DNA from: Terrimesophilobacter sp038243605
GTDB taxonomy: Bacteria; Actinomycetota; Actinomycetes; Actinomycetales; Microbacteriaceae
Direction of reading: 5' to 3'
Length of the DNA: 64,000 nucleotides
Assembly: GCA_038243605.1 (NCBI GenBank)
Contig: JBBSQX010000005.1
Coordinates: 75,458-139,457 of the forward strand
Shown here: positions 50,188 through 58,160 of the stretch, in pieces
Numbering within the stretch: position 1 is the first letter of the stretch
Layout of the letters: the number at the start of each line of letters is the position of its first letter
Translations under genes and position numbers: made by a program
Notes under the pieces: generated by a model
What the model saw: only the letters and a program-made list of their open reading frames with translations
Databases searched by the model: none
What the model was told of the DNA's origin: nothing

Positions 50188-51288
50188 ATGCCTCGCGTCT
50201 TGGTGAACCTGTTGCAAACCACTGGAACTAAGGGCGGTATCGAAGTCTATGTGCGGGAGCTCTACGCGCGGCTGGCCAACGTCTCAAGCGAATTCGAGTT
50301 CGTCGGCTACGCCAGCACCGAGCTGATGGCCACCGACCATTCTTGGTTTCCCGGCACTGTCATCAATTCCCGCATTAGTGGCGAGAATCGCCTCAGCTGG
50401 GCTTGGGGGGAGCTCTTCAGCGTTGGGTCCGCTGCGAAGAAATACGACGCCGATCTTATCCATGGGCCGGCCATGTTCGGCCCTGTGCGCCCGCCGTGCC
50501 CTGTCGTCATTTCAGTGCATGATCTGCTCTATTTTTCTCACCCGGAACTAATGCAGTCCAAGCTGCTCACCGAACCGGTGAAGTGGATGGAGAAGCGCGC
50601 CGCCGCCAACGCCACCCGACTGATAACCATTAGTGAGTATTCGGCACGGGCAATCAACAAGTATCTGAAGTTTCCGAGTGAGCGGGTGGATGTGATCCCC
50701 CTTGCGGGAAGGCTCACGGGCACGCCTGTCAGTGAGACCCATTCGCGCAGCCCAAACCTTTTTCTAGCTATGGGGCAACGCAGTCCTTACAAGGATTTCA
50801 CTACCATCATCACTGCATGGGCGACCATGGATATTGACTCCCGGCCCAATTTGATCGTCACGGGAAGCCACGGCGACGATCCTCTCGCCCCTCTAGTCGA
50901 GAAGCTTGGACTGCAGCAGTCTGTCCAGCTCAAATCTTGGGTGTCCAAAGAAGAACTCGATGAATTCTTAACGTCGGCGACCGCGTTGATCGATTCGACG
51001 CTCGCCAGCGGATTCTCGATGCCAGCGGTCGAAGCAATGTCCATCGGGCTGCCAGTGCTCCTCGCTGACACCGAGGTCTTTCGCGAGGTTGGTGCGGGCG
51101 CCGCCGACTATTTCACGGCGGGCGATCCAACAGACCTCGCGCGCGCTGTTCAGTCCCTCATGAAAAGCCCGGATCGCCAAGCTGACCTTTCACGCTTGGG
51201 AATCGCGCGCGCGCAGACGTATTCGTGGGAGCGCGTAGCGGAACAAACTCTCGATTCCTTCCGTCGCGCTCTCACAGGCAACAACTAA
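50188..51288 (+). CDS. GT4-family glycosyltransferase
   Basis: This 366-residue GT-B enzyme has an N-terminal donor/acceptor fold starting VNLLQTTGTKGGIEVYVRELY and the C-terminal GT4 core: FLAMGQRSPYKDFTTIITAW, LIVTGSHGDDPLAPLVE, ALIDSTLASGFSMPAVEAMSIGLPVLLAD (the ExxGxP-like E of family GT4). It would add a sugar, often mannose, from a nucleotide donor in the cytoplasm. It ends four bases before the convergent ColD-like gene, leaving no room for a terminator between them. Confidence 0.88.
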   Translation: MPRVLVNLLQTTGTKGGIEVYVRELYARLANVSSEFEFVGYASTELMATDHSWFPGTVINSRISGENRLSWAWGELFSVGSAAKKYDADLIHGPAMFGPVRPPCPVVISVHDLLYFSHPELMQSKLLTEPVKWMEKRAAANATRLITISEYSARAINKYLKFPSERVDVIPLAGRLTGTPVSETHSRSPNLFLAMGQRSPYKDFTTIITAWATMDIDSRPNLIVTGSHGDDPLAPLVEKLGLQQSVQLKSWVSKEELDEFLTSATALIDSTLASGFSMPAVEAMSIGLPVLLADTEVFREVGAGAADYFTAGDPTDLARAVQSLMKSPDRQADLSRLGIARAQTYSWERVAEQTLDSFRRALTGNN

Positions 51289-51292
51289 TCGA

Positions 51293-52477
51293 TCAGGTGA
51301 GGCTTGAGATCGTTTCGAAAACTCGATCGATTCCATCATGTACCGGATGGTGATGGTTTCCGACAAAAAGGCCATCGTCGTGCGCGCGGTCTGCCGCAGG
51401 TAAGGATTCTGGCACCTTCGCATCGAGGTATTTCATCACCGGGTTCCTCGTGAAGTTTCCGGCGACAATGGGTCGCGACTCAACACCTTGGGCGCTCAGA
51501 GCGGCAACAACTTCTGAACGACGGCCAGAAAGAGATCCCTCCAGAATGAAGGAGAAACCAAACCAGCTACTCTCGCCAGTCTCTTTTTGAATTCGAACCT
51601 TTTCGCAACCCTCGAACAACTTCTGGAAGTACGCGGCATTCTCCCGACGTGCAGCAATCAGCGCCGGGATCTTCTTGACCTGCTCGATTCCAATCGCACC
51701 CGACATCTCGAGGGGCCGCACGTTGTAGCCGGGCAGAACAAATCGGAATAGATCGTCAAACATATCGCCAGATTTGTGGTGAACGAAGTTCTCCTGCGGC
51801 AATTCACGCGTCCAGCCGTGCGCGCGAAGGGATGTCAGTTCTTGGTAGAGCTGCTCGTCATCCGTCAGCACCATCCCACCCTCCATGGTGGAAATGTGGT
51901 GCGAGAAGAAAGCGCTGAAGGTTCCCATCAGCCCGGCGGTGCCGGCCCACACGCCGTTGGCTTTCGCCCCGAGCGACTCACAGTTGTCTTCAAGAAGCAC
52001 AAGTTTGTAGCGCTTCGCAATGTCTGCCAGTCGTGCAAAATCGTTGGGGTTTCCCAACAAGTTGACGGCAAAAATTGCCTTCGTGCGTGGACCGATCGCT
52101 GCCTCGGCGAGGTCGAGATCCATGTTCAGCGTGTCGAGGTCAATGTCAACGAAGCGCTGCGTAAGTCCGTACTGCTGCAACGGGTAGTACGTGGTAGCCC
52201 AGGACACCGCGGGAACGAGCACCTCATCACCCGGATTCAGGTCAATGCGTGGATCAAGCACCGCTGCCGCAACCGCCAAAAGATTTGCGCTGCTGCCCGA
52301 GTTAACCATCACGCAATACTGTGCACCGAAAGACGCGGCAAACGACTCCTCAAACTCTTTGACTAACGGACCCATGGTAAATCGGCCGCTGTCGACAACG
52401 CGTTGAATTGCAGCGTACTCTGCGGCATCCCACGAGGATGATGCGAGCGGTAGCCCCTGATCGGAAGGTGTGCTCAT
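51293..52477 (-). CDS. ColD-like PLP-dependent sugar 3-dehydratase (DegT/DnrJ fold)
   Basis: This 394-residue DegT/DnrJ/EryC1-fold enzyme has the usual PLP core (NSGSSANLLA, VLVPAVSWATTYYPLQQ, EDNCESLGA). At the place of the Schiff-base lysine it has histidine: SAFFSHHISTMEGG (His193, His194). The same change marks ColD and RfbH, which remove the C3 hydroxyl of a 4-keto-6-deoxyhexose rather than transfer an amino group. RPIVAGNFTRNPV also resembles ColD. The start MSTPSDQG is six bases after the fcl stop. It is the last gene of a gmd-fcl-colD operon, which fits a GDP-3,6-dideoxyhexose pathway. Confidence 0.85.
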   Translation of the reverse strand: MSTPSDQGLPLASSSWDAAEYAAIQRVVDSGRFTMGPLVKEFEESFAASFGAQYCVMVNSGSSANLLAVAAAVLDPRIDLNPGDEVLVPAVSWATTYYPLQQYGLTQRFVDIDLDTLNMDLDLAEAAIGPRTKAIFAVNLLGNPNDFARLADIAKRYKLVLLEDNCESLGAKANGVWAGTAGLMGTFSAFFSHHISTMEGGMVLTDDEQLYQELTSLRAHGWTRELPQENFVHHKSGDMFDDLFRFVLPGYNVRPLEMSGAIGIEQVKKIPALIAARRENAAYFQKLFEGCEKVRIQKETGESSWFGFSFILEGSLSGRRSEVVAALSAQGVESRPIVAGNFTRNPVMKYLDAKVPESLPAADRAHDDGLFVGNHHHPVHDGIDRVFETISSLT

Positions 52478-52481
52478 TGCA

Positions 52482-53411
52482 TCAGCCCCGTTTCTGTGTT
52501 TCGAGAAAACTGGCGTAGCAGTCTGCATAGCCATCGTTGAGAGTGGTCTGAGGGTTCCATCCCAGAGCCCTGGCCTTACTGGAGTCGAGCAGACGCTGCA
52601 TCACGCCCGCCGGCTTGGTGCTGTCGTAATCGAACGTTCCCGTGAATCCAACGATACTCGCGGCCGCCTCGTAATACTCACGAATGCTGTGATCTGTACC
52701 GACTCCGAGGTTCAACAGTTCGGGCCACGCACTCAAGGAGCCCACCTGGCCCACCAACCAGGCGGCAAGGTCTGGAGCGTAGGTGAATTCACGCCGCGCG
52801 GTGCCATCGCCCCACACGGAGATCACATTGCTCCCAGTACTCATCGCATCGTGGGCTTTTGCGATAGTCGACGCAACCAGGTGAGCGCGCCCGGCGCGGT
52901 AATCGTCACCGGGGCCGTAGAGGTTGCTCGGCACAGCAGCACGGTAGGCAAACCCGTACTGGCGGCTGGCATAATTGCACAACTTGCCGCCCGCAATCTT
53001 CGCTATGGCGTAGCCCTCGTTCGCTTCCTCTAGCCCCCCGGTCAATAAATCTTCTTCCACGAGGGGCTGACGCAGATCAGCGGGATAAATGGCCCCGCTG
53101 GAGATGTAGAGCAGCTCAGGAACTTCGAGCGCGATGGCCACGGAGATCACGCTGTTGTCGAGTTGAAGATTCTCTTGCAGAAACGTTGCTGGGTACGCGA
53201 GCTTGTCAGCGATGCCTGCAACTCGTGCTGCGGCGTGAATGATCGCATCAGGGCGTGCAATCTTGATGACGGCCCGGGTCGCCTGAGCGTCCCGCAAATC
53301 AACCACTGACCGTGTCACCACCGTCAACTCGTCTTCAGGACGTTGAGCTGTCCACTGCTGGGCAATGCTCGAGCCGAGCATTCCGGCAGCACCGGTCAGT
53401 AAAACGCGCAC
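52482..53411 (-). CDS. Fcl/ColC-like NADP reductase without the epimerase cysteine
   Basis: This 309-residue SDR protein is of the GDP-L-fucose synthase (Fcl) family: TGAAGMLGSSIAQQ, HAAARVAGI, SSGAIYPADLRQPLVEEDLL, EGYAIAKIAGGKLC and PSNLYGPGDDY. Against E. coli Fcl with an offset of two residues, Ser105, Tyr134, Lys138 and His177 align with the catalytic residues, but Ala107 stands where the epimerase uses Cys109. It may therefore reduce the C4 ketone without double epimerisation. It starts with GTG one base after the gmd stop and is followed by the ColD-like gene. A ColC-type role is inferred from context. Confidence 0.85.
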   Translation of the reverse strand: MRVLLTGAAGMLGSSIAQQWTAQRPEDELTVVTRSVVDLRDAQATRAVIKIARPDAIIHAAARVAGIADKLAYPATFLQENLQLDNSVISVAIALEVPELLYISSGAIYPADLRQPLVEEDLLTGGLEEANEGYAIAKIAGGKLCNYASRQYGFAYRAAVPSNLYGPGDDYRAGRAHLVASTIAKAHDAMSTGSNVISVWGDGTARREFTYAPDLAAWLVGQVGSLSAWPELLNLGVGTDHSIREYYEAAASIVGFTGTFDYDSTKPAGVMQRLLDSSKARALGWNPQTTLNDGYADCYASFLETQKRG

Positions 53412-53412
53412 A

Positions 53413-54441
53413 CTACTCCGTTACGACGCGATCGACGAAGTGAGTACCTTCGACGCCAAGTGCGGCAACGTCGGCATCGACCATGATCTGTGCGAGACGT
53501 GGCGTATGGATTTTCGGAGTCCAGTCGAGCAACTGTTGCGCCTTGGACGAATCACCGATGAGTGAGTCAACTTCTGTCGGGCGCAAGTAACGTTCGTCAA
53601 ACCGCACGTACTTCTCCCAATCGAGCCCGACGTGTTCGAAGGAGAACTGCAAGAAGTCCTTCACCGAGTACGCGGCTCCGGTGGCGACAACATAGTCGGT
53701 GGGTTCGTCGTGCTGCAGCATCCGCCACATCGCATCAACGTACTCGGGAGCATAGCCCCAGTCCCGCACCGCGTCGAGGTTGCCCATGAACAGCTCAGAC
53801 TGTTGACCTGCGGCAATGCGTGCCACTGCGCGAGTGATCTTGCGCGTCACGAACGTTCCGCCTCTGCGCGGTGACTCGTGGTTGAAGAGAATGCCATTGA
53901 CTGCAAAGAGGCCGTATGCCTCACGGTAGTTGCGTGTAATCCAATACGAGTAAACCTTCGCTACTCCGTAGGGCGAACGAGGGTAAAACGGCGTCTCTTC
54001 GTTCTGCGGCGGAGGTGTCGCCCCGAACATCTCAGAGCTGGAGGCCTGATAGAAGCGCGGAGATACCCCGGTGGCCCTAATCGCCTCAAGTAGACGCACC
54101 GTGCCAAGCCCAGTGACATCACCCGTGTACTCCGGTTCGTCAAAACTCACTCGCACATGAGACTGCGCCGCTAAATTATAAACTTCGTCTGGTTGGATTT
54201 CGTTCATGAGCGTGACGAGTCGTGACGCGTCCGCCAGATCAGCAAAGTGAAGAATCAGCCGGTGGTTTTCCGCATGCGGCTCCTGATAGATGTGGTCAAT
54301 GCGGGCGGTATTGAAGCTCGAAGAGCGGCGAATAAAGCCGTGTACCTCGTAACCCTTCGACAACAGGAGTTCCGCGAGGTAGCTGCCGTCCTGTCCCGTG
54401 ATACCGGTAATTATCGCGCGCTTCGGCGTCGTCTCACTCAT
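53413..54441 (-). CDS. gmd: GDP-mannose 4,6-dehydratase
   Basis: This 342-residue SDR enzyme makes GDP-4-keto-6-deoxy-D-mannose. Canonical Gmd motifs are present: IITGITGQDGSYLAELL, the NADP loop RRSSSFNTARIDHIY (39-53), SSSEMFG (Glu137), YGVAK (Tyr158, Lys162) and NGILFNHESPRRG. The start MSETTP is preferred over an upstream in-frame codon that overlaps the divergent promoter; a TAAGCT lies seven bases before it and no ribosome-binding site is seen. It heads a packed operon gmd-fcl-colD with one and five bases between genes. Confidence 0.95.
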   Translation of the reverse strand: MSETTPKRAIITGITGQDGSYLAELLLSKGYEVHGFIRRSSSFNTARIDHIYQEPHAENHRLILHFADLADASRLVTLMNEIQPDEVYNLAAQSHVRVSFDEPEYTGDVTGLGTVRLLEAIRATGVSPRFYQASSSEMFGATPPPQNEETPFYPRSPYGVAKVYSYWITRNYREAYGLFAVNGILFNHESPRRGGTFVTRKITRAVARIAAGQQSELFMGNLDAVRDWGYAPEYVDAMWRMLQHDEPTDYVVATGAAYSVKDFLQFSFEHVGLDWEKYVRFDERYLRPTEVDSLIGDSSKAQQLLDWTPKIHTPRLAQIMVDADVAALGVEGTHFVDRVVTE

Positions 54442-54448
54442 GCGATCG

Positions 54449-54454
54449 AGCTTA
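54449..54454 (-). promoter_or_regulatory. -10 element of the gmd-fcl-colD operon (predicted)
   Basis: TAAGCT on the minus strand, seven bases before the gmd ATG. The divergent glycosyltransferase has its own TAGGCT (54486-54491, plus strand) eight bases before a GTG, so the 58-base gap carries two back-to-back promoters. Confidence 0.45.
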
Positions 54455-54485
54455 CCTGAGCAAGCTGGGTCACCCGAAACGCCAG

Positions 54486-54491
54486 TAGGCT
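54486..54491 (+). promoter_or_regulatory. -10 element of the GT2 gene at 54500 (predicted)
   Basis: TAGGCT, eight bases before the GTG start at 54500. No ribosome-binding site is visible. Confidence 0.35.
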
Positions 54492-54499
54492 GATACACC

Positions 54500-55417
54500 G
54501 TGGCGGCCGATACTCAACATTTAAACCCAGAACCTCTCACGATCATGATGCCGTTCTATGGCAGCTTCGAACACCTTCAGCTGGCTGTTGAGAGTGTGCT
54601 GGCTCAGTCTGATCCAGAATGGCTTCTCACCGTCGTGGACGACGTTTACCCGGAACCCGAGCCCGGTGAGTGGGTGAAGTCCGTCGGAGACCCCCGAATC
54701 ACCTACATACGAAACGAACAGAACCTTCGTCCGAGCCGCAACTACAACAAGTGCGTCGGTCTTACCGACAGTGAATTTGTGGTCATCATGGGTTGCGATG
54801 ACGTGATGCTCCCGGCATACGTGGCTCGGGTACGCGAACTTATCGCACAATTCCCAGATGCGGACATCATCCAGCCGGGAGTCTCGGTCATCGATGAGAA
54901 CGGCACCCCATCAGTTCCACTGGCCGACCGCGTTAAAGCCTGGTATCGGTTCGGCGGCACGGGCGCTCGCCAGTTTCGCGCGGAGCCCCTCGCACTGAGC
55001 CTGCTTCGCGGAAACTGGACGTACTTTCCGTCCCTGGTGTGGCGCACAAGCCGCCTTAAGGGTGGCTTTCGCACCGACCTCGACGTTGTACAGGATCTCG
55101 CCATGCTGTTCGATATCGTCAAATCGGGCGGATCTCTGGTGCTCGATGACCACGTAGTTTTCAACTATCGCCGCCATTCCCGCAGCGTCTCGGCAGTAAC
55201 CGGTCACGACGGCTCCAAGTTCCGCCAGGAACGCACGCTGTTCCGTGAAGCGGAAGCTACATGCCGCGAGCTCGGTTGGACACGGGCTGCGCGCGCAGCG
55301 AAGCGGCACCTCACGTCGCGACTGAACGCACTGTCTGAACTGCCTCGCGCGATCGCCACCGGCAACACAATTGGCCGTCGCACTCTCATCCGACACATCT
55401 TTCGACTCCCCTACTAG
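54500..55417 (+). CDS. GT2-family glycosyltransferase
   Basis: This 305-residue GT-A enzyme has LTIMMPFYGSFEHLQLAVESVLAQ at the N-terminus, the metal-binding MGCDDVMLP (DxD) near residue 95, and a C-terminal KGGFRTDLDVVQDLAML (ED-like acidic motif). The basic C-terminal end may touch the membrane. It is divergent from gmd-fcl-colD, so it is a candidate transferase for the deoxysugar, though the sequence alone does not show donor specificity. The GTG start has a -10-like TAGGCT eight bases upstream. Confidence 0.87.
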   Translation: MAADTQHLNPEPLTIMMPFYGSFEHLQLAVESVLAQSDPEWLLTVVDDVYPEPEPGEWVKSVGDPRITYIRNEQNLRPSRNYNKCVGLTDSEFVVIMGCDDVMLPAYVARVRELIAQFPDADIIQPGVSVIDENGTPSVPLADRVKAWYRFGGTGARQFRAEPLALSLLRGNWTYFPSLVWRTSRLKGGFRTDLDVVQDLAMLFDIVKSGGSLVLDDHVVFNYRRHSRSVSAVTGHDGSKFRQERTLFREAEATCRELGWTRAARAAKRHLTSRLNALSELPRAIATGNTIGRRTLIRHIFRLPY

Positions 55418-55449
55418 TCAGCCTCAGCCCCTCACCGCACAAGGATCGA

Positions 55450-55455
55450 TAGAAT
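55450..55455 (+). promoter_or_regulatory. -10 element of the polyprenyl-phosphate transferase-like gene (predicted)
   Basis: TAGAAT, seven bases before the GTG at 55463, without a ribosome-binding site. Confidence 0.5.
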
Positions 55456-55462
55456 CAACAGC

Positions 55463-56203
55463 GTGTCTTCCGCTCTCCACCGCACGCTGATCGTGATGCC
55501 GGCTTTCAACGAGCAAGAATCCGTCGGCGACGTGGTGCGTGAAGTCTTCGCCAAGCTCCCCGGCATTGCGGTTTTAGTCGTCAATGACGGTTCCACAGAT
55601 GCCACCACTCGGGTCGCCCGCGAAGCAGGTGCTCGAGTCGCAACCCTGCCATTCAACCTCGGTGTTGGCGGAGCGATGAGGGTGGGATTCCGCTATGCCA
55701 TCGAAAACGATTTTGACAACGTCGTCCAGATCGATTCAGATGGCCAGCACGACCCGACGAGTGTTCCCGTGTTGCTTGAGGCGTTGGAGTCTGCCGATCT
55801 TGTTCTGGGCGCTCGCTTCGCCGGAGAAGGCGATTACCAGGTGCGCGGTCCACGCCAGTGGGCGATGAAAATTCTCTCCCTCGTTCTGAGCCACACTTCA
55901 CAAACGAAACTAACGGACACGACGTCGGGCTATCGTGCATCTGGCCCTCGGGCGGTCTCCTTGTTCTCTGATCATTATCCGGCCGAATATCTCGGCGACA
56001 CCATCGAGACACTTGTGATTGCCTCGCGCTCGGGTCTGGTCATTCGGCAGGTTCCCGTATCAATGCGGCCGCGCGCCGGAGGAATTCCTTCACACCACCC
56101 GTTCAAGGCAGCAGCATACCTCGGCAGAGCAGGCATTGCCCTTGTCTTCGCATTTATACGACCACGATCGACCTACCAGATTCGGGGTAGCGAATGTCGC
56201 TAG
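55463..56203 (+). CDS. GT2 glycosyltransferase of the dolichol/polyprenyl-phosphate transferase type
   Basis: This 246-residue enzyme has VMPAFNEQESVGDVV, VLVVNDGSTDAT, VVQIDSDGQHDP (DxD) and TDTTSGYRA ... YPAEYLGDTIETLV, the motifs of the polyprenyl-phosphate sugar synthases (DPM1/GtrB-like). It lacks the C-terminal membrane spans that some members have. It would move a hexose from a nucleotide donor to undecaprenyl or decaprenyl phosphate. The DUF2304 gene downstream overlaps its last ten bases; this pair often occurs together with DUF2142 proteins in actinobacteria. Confidence 0.9.
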   Translation: MSSALHRTLIVMPAFNEQESVGDVVREVFAKLPGIAVLVVNDGSTDATTRVAREAGARVATLPFNLGVGGAMRVGFRYAIENDFDNVVQIDSDGQHDPTSVPVLLEALESADLVLGARFAGEGDYQVRGPRQWAMKILSLVLSHTSQTKLTDTTSGYRASGPRAVSLFSDHYPAEYLGDTIETLVIASRSGLVIRQVPVSMRPRAGGIPSHHPFKAAAYLGRAGIALVFAFIRPRSTYQIRGSECR

Positions 56204-56607
56204 TGAGTTACATATTTGGCGTCGTTTCTGCGATGCTAATTCTTTTCGTTGTCATCGAGATGCTTCGGCGGCGACACCTGCGTGAGCGTCATGCTATTTG
56301 GTGGTTGTTTGCGGGAGTTCTCGCGCTCATCGCCGGAGTTTTTCCTGCAACATTGGGCTGGGCGGCATCTCTGATTGGTATCGAAGTTCCCATCAATTTG
56401 GTGTTCTTCGTCAGTATCGCGATTTTGTTTCTGGTGTGCTTACAACACAGTTCTGAGCTGACTCGACTTGAAAGCAAAACGCGGACTCTCGCCGAAAGGA
56501 TAGCGCTCATTGAACTGCGACTCCTCGAAACACAGGACGCTGCGCAGCACGTAGAGCCAGCACCAAAATCTGCTGCACCCAATAGCAAGCGATCCGTTGG
56601 GGAATAG
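56194..56607 (+). CDS. DUF2304-family membrane protein
   Basis: This 137-residue protein has three membrane spans (about 4-22, 36-58 and 65-84) and a C-terminal coiled-coil-like cytoplasmic segment SSELTRLESKTRTLAERIALIELRL. This is the DUF2304 family, which is regularly encoded beside polyprenyl-phosphate glycosyltransferases and might help the lipid-linked sugar across the membrane. It overlaps the upstream gene by ten bases and the downstream DUF2142 gene by 11, so the three form one operon. Confidence 0.88.
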   Translation: MSLVSYIFGVVSAMLILFVVIEMLRRRHLRERHAIWWLFAGVLALIAGVFPATLGWAASLIGIEVPINLVFFVSIAILFLVCLQHSSELTRLESKTRTLAERIALIELRLLETQDAAQHVEPAPKSAAPNSKRSVGE

Positions 56608-58126
56608 TAGGCGGGGGCGCTTTGCACTCACGTTCGGAGCCGCGTGGTTGTTGCTTTCGCTGCTTGCAGGGCTGTGGAGTTTTGCAACACCAATCGGTGC
56701 AGCACCGGATGAGCCTGCACATCTCATCAAGGCCGCTTCTGTTGTCAGAGGGCAGTTCATCGGCGACAGGGGGGCGCAGGGCGAGATTGTTCAGGTCCCG
56801 CGATACATCGCCTTCACGCATGCGCAAACGTGCTTCGCGTTCGAGCCTGATATCAGCGCGGACTGCATGGCACAGGTCCCTGGCAACAGTTCAGAACTTG
56901 TCGATGCGCCCACCACCGCCGGACTGTACAACCCGACGTACTACCTCATTGTTGGTTGGCCTTCGCTGATTGCGCAGGACAGCGTCGGCATCTACCTGAT
57001 GCGGCTTGTCAGCGGGATCGCAGTATCGCTGTTGCTTGCGCTCGGTCTAGCTCTTGTCTCCACCTGGCGACGTCCAACCATTCCCTTGATCGGTTACGCC
57101 ACAGCGTTGACGCCGATGGTGATTTTCTTGAACGGAACCATAAACCCGAACTCAATGGAGATCGCCGCGACACTCGCTGCCTTCGTCGCGTTGCTTACAG
57201 TCATCCGGGAGCCGCATGCCGAGGAGTTAGCTGGCCGGGCCGCAATCATTGCCGTCGCCGCCGCGCTTGCCGCCAATATGCGTGGATTGTCACTGCTGTG
57301 GCTCGCGATCGCCCTTCTGGCCCCGTTCTTGCTCGTCAGCAAAGAACTACTTCTTGTATTGCTACGGGCGAGGTCAGTTCGCGTTGCCATTGCAACGGTG
57401 GCCGCCGCGGCCATTGCTGCCATGGTTTGGCTGTTGAGTACGAACTCACTGGGTGCCGCACTCGAGGATCCGGGGCCAGTGACAAACGCTCCAGGCGTGG
57501 GGACACCCGGCATTCTCGGATTCGTGTGGACACTTCTTTCAACATTCCACTACGCCCAAGGGGTCGTCGGAATCTTCGGCTGGCTCGACACCCCTGCTCC
57601 CCCTGAGGTCTACTTCATCTGGGCTGTTCTTGCGGGAGGTGCAGCCTTCCTCGCGCTCGTTCTCCTCCGCGGGAAGGCATTGAGGCTCGCAGTGATACTC
57701 ATTGTGGCTGTTCTGCTGCTGCCACCACTGCTTCAAGGCATCTACATCACCGACGGAGGGGTGATCTGGCAGGGGCGTTACATTCTGCCCGTTTTTGTCT
57801 GCGCCATCGTTGCGATCACGGCCGCCCTCTCAGATCGGATCAGGCTGACGCGATCGAGCCAGACTCGTTTGATCGTGCTCGTCTTCAGCGTCTGGTCCAT
57901 CGCGCAATTTATGTCGTTTGCAACGGCACTGCGCCGTTATGCGGTGGGCTTACACCAGGGGTGGCAGCAACTGCTCTCACCTGAGTGGGTACCCCCTGGC
58001 GGTGTGTTCCCTTTGCTCGTGGGGTTTGCGCTGGTTCTCGTGGCAACCGCGCTCAGCACGATGCTCGCTCTTCGTCGATCAAACGACGGGCACTTCCCGA
58101 GATTTTCAGTGGCAACGCAACGCTAA
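56597..58126 (+). CDS. DUF2142-family membrane protein (GT-C-like)
   Basis: This 509-residue protein has about twelve membrane spans and the DUF2142 pattern near the N-terminus: FATPIGAAPDEPAHLIKAASVVRGQ, which carries the acidic DEPAH expected for GT-C polyprenyl-sugar transferases, and YNPTYYLIVGWPSL. Such proteins would use the lipid-linked sugar made by the upstream transferase on the outer side. The start is TTG at 56597, within the DUF2304 gene; other start codons inside are not better supported. Confidence 0.82.
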   Translation: MGNSRRGRFALTFGAAWLLLSLLAGLWSFATPIGAAPDEPAHLIKAASVVRGQFIGDRGAQGEIVQVPRYIAFTHAQTCFAFEPDISADCMAQVPGNSSELVDAPTTAGLYNPTYYLIVGWPSLIAQDSVGIYLMRLVSGIAVSLLLALGLALVSTWRRPTIPLIGYATALTPMVIFLNGTINPNSMEIAATLAAFVALLTVIREPHAEELAGRAAIIAVAAALAANMRGLSLLWLAIALLAPFLLVSKELLLVLLRARSVRVAIATVAAAAIAAMVWLLSTNSLGAALEDPGPVTNAPGVGTPGILGFVWTLLSTFHYAQGVVGIFGWLDTPAPPEVYFIWAVLAGGAAFLALVLLRGKALRLAVILIVAVLLLPPLLQGIYITDGGVIWQGRYILPVFVCAIVAITAALSDRIRLTRSSQTRLIVLVFSVWSIAQFMSFATALRRYAVGLHQGWQQLLSPEWVPPGGVFPLLVGFALVLVATALSTMLALRRSNDGHFPRFSVATQR

Positions 58127-58160
58127 CTAATCTTCCCGACTCCATCACGCGGGCTCATTT

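Noticed and set aside
51293..52477. Reading the DegT-fold gene as a perosamine-type aminotransferase
   Set aside because: The PLP lysine is replaced by histidine in the SHHIST motif, which does not fit a transaminase; kept as ColD-like dehydratase.
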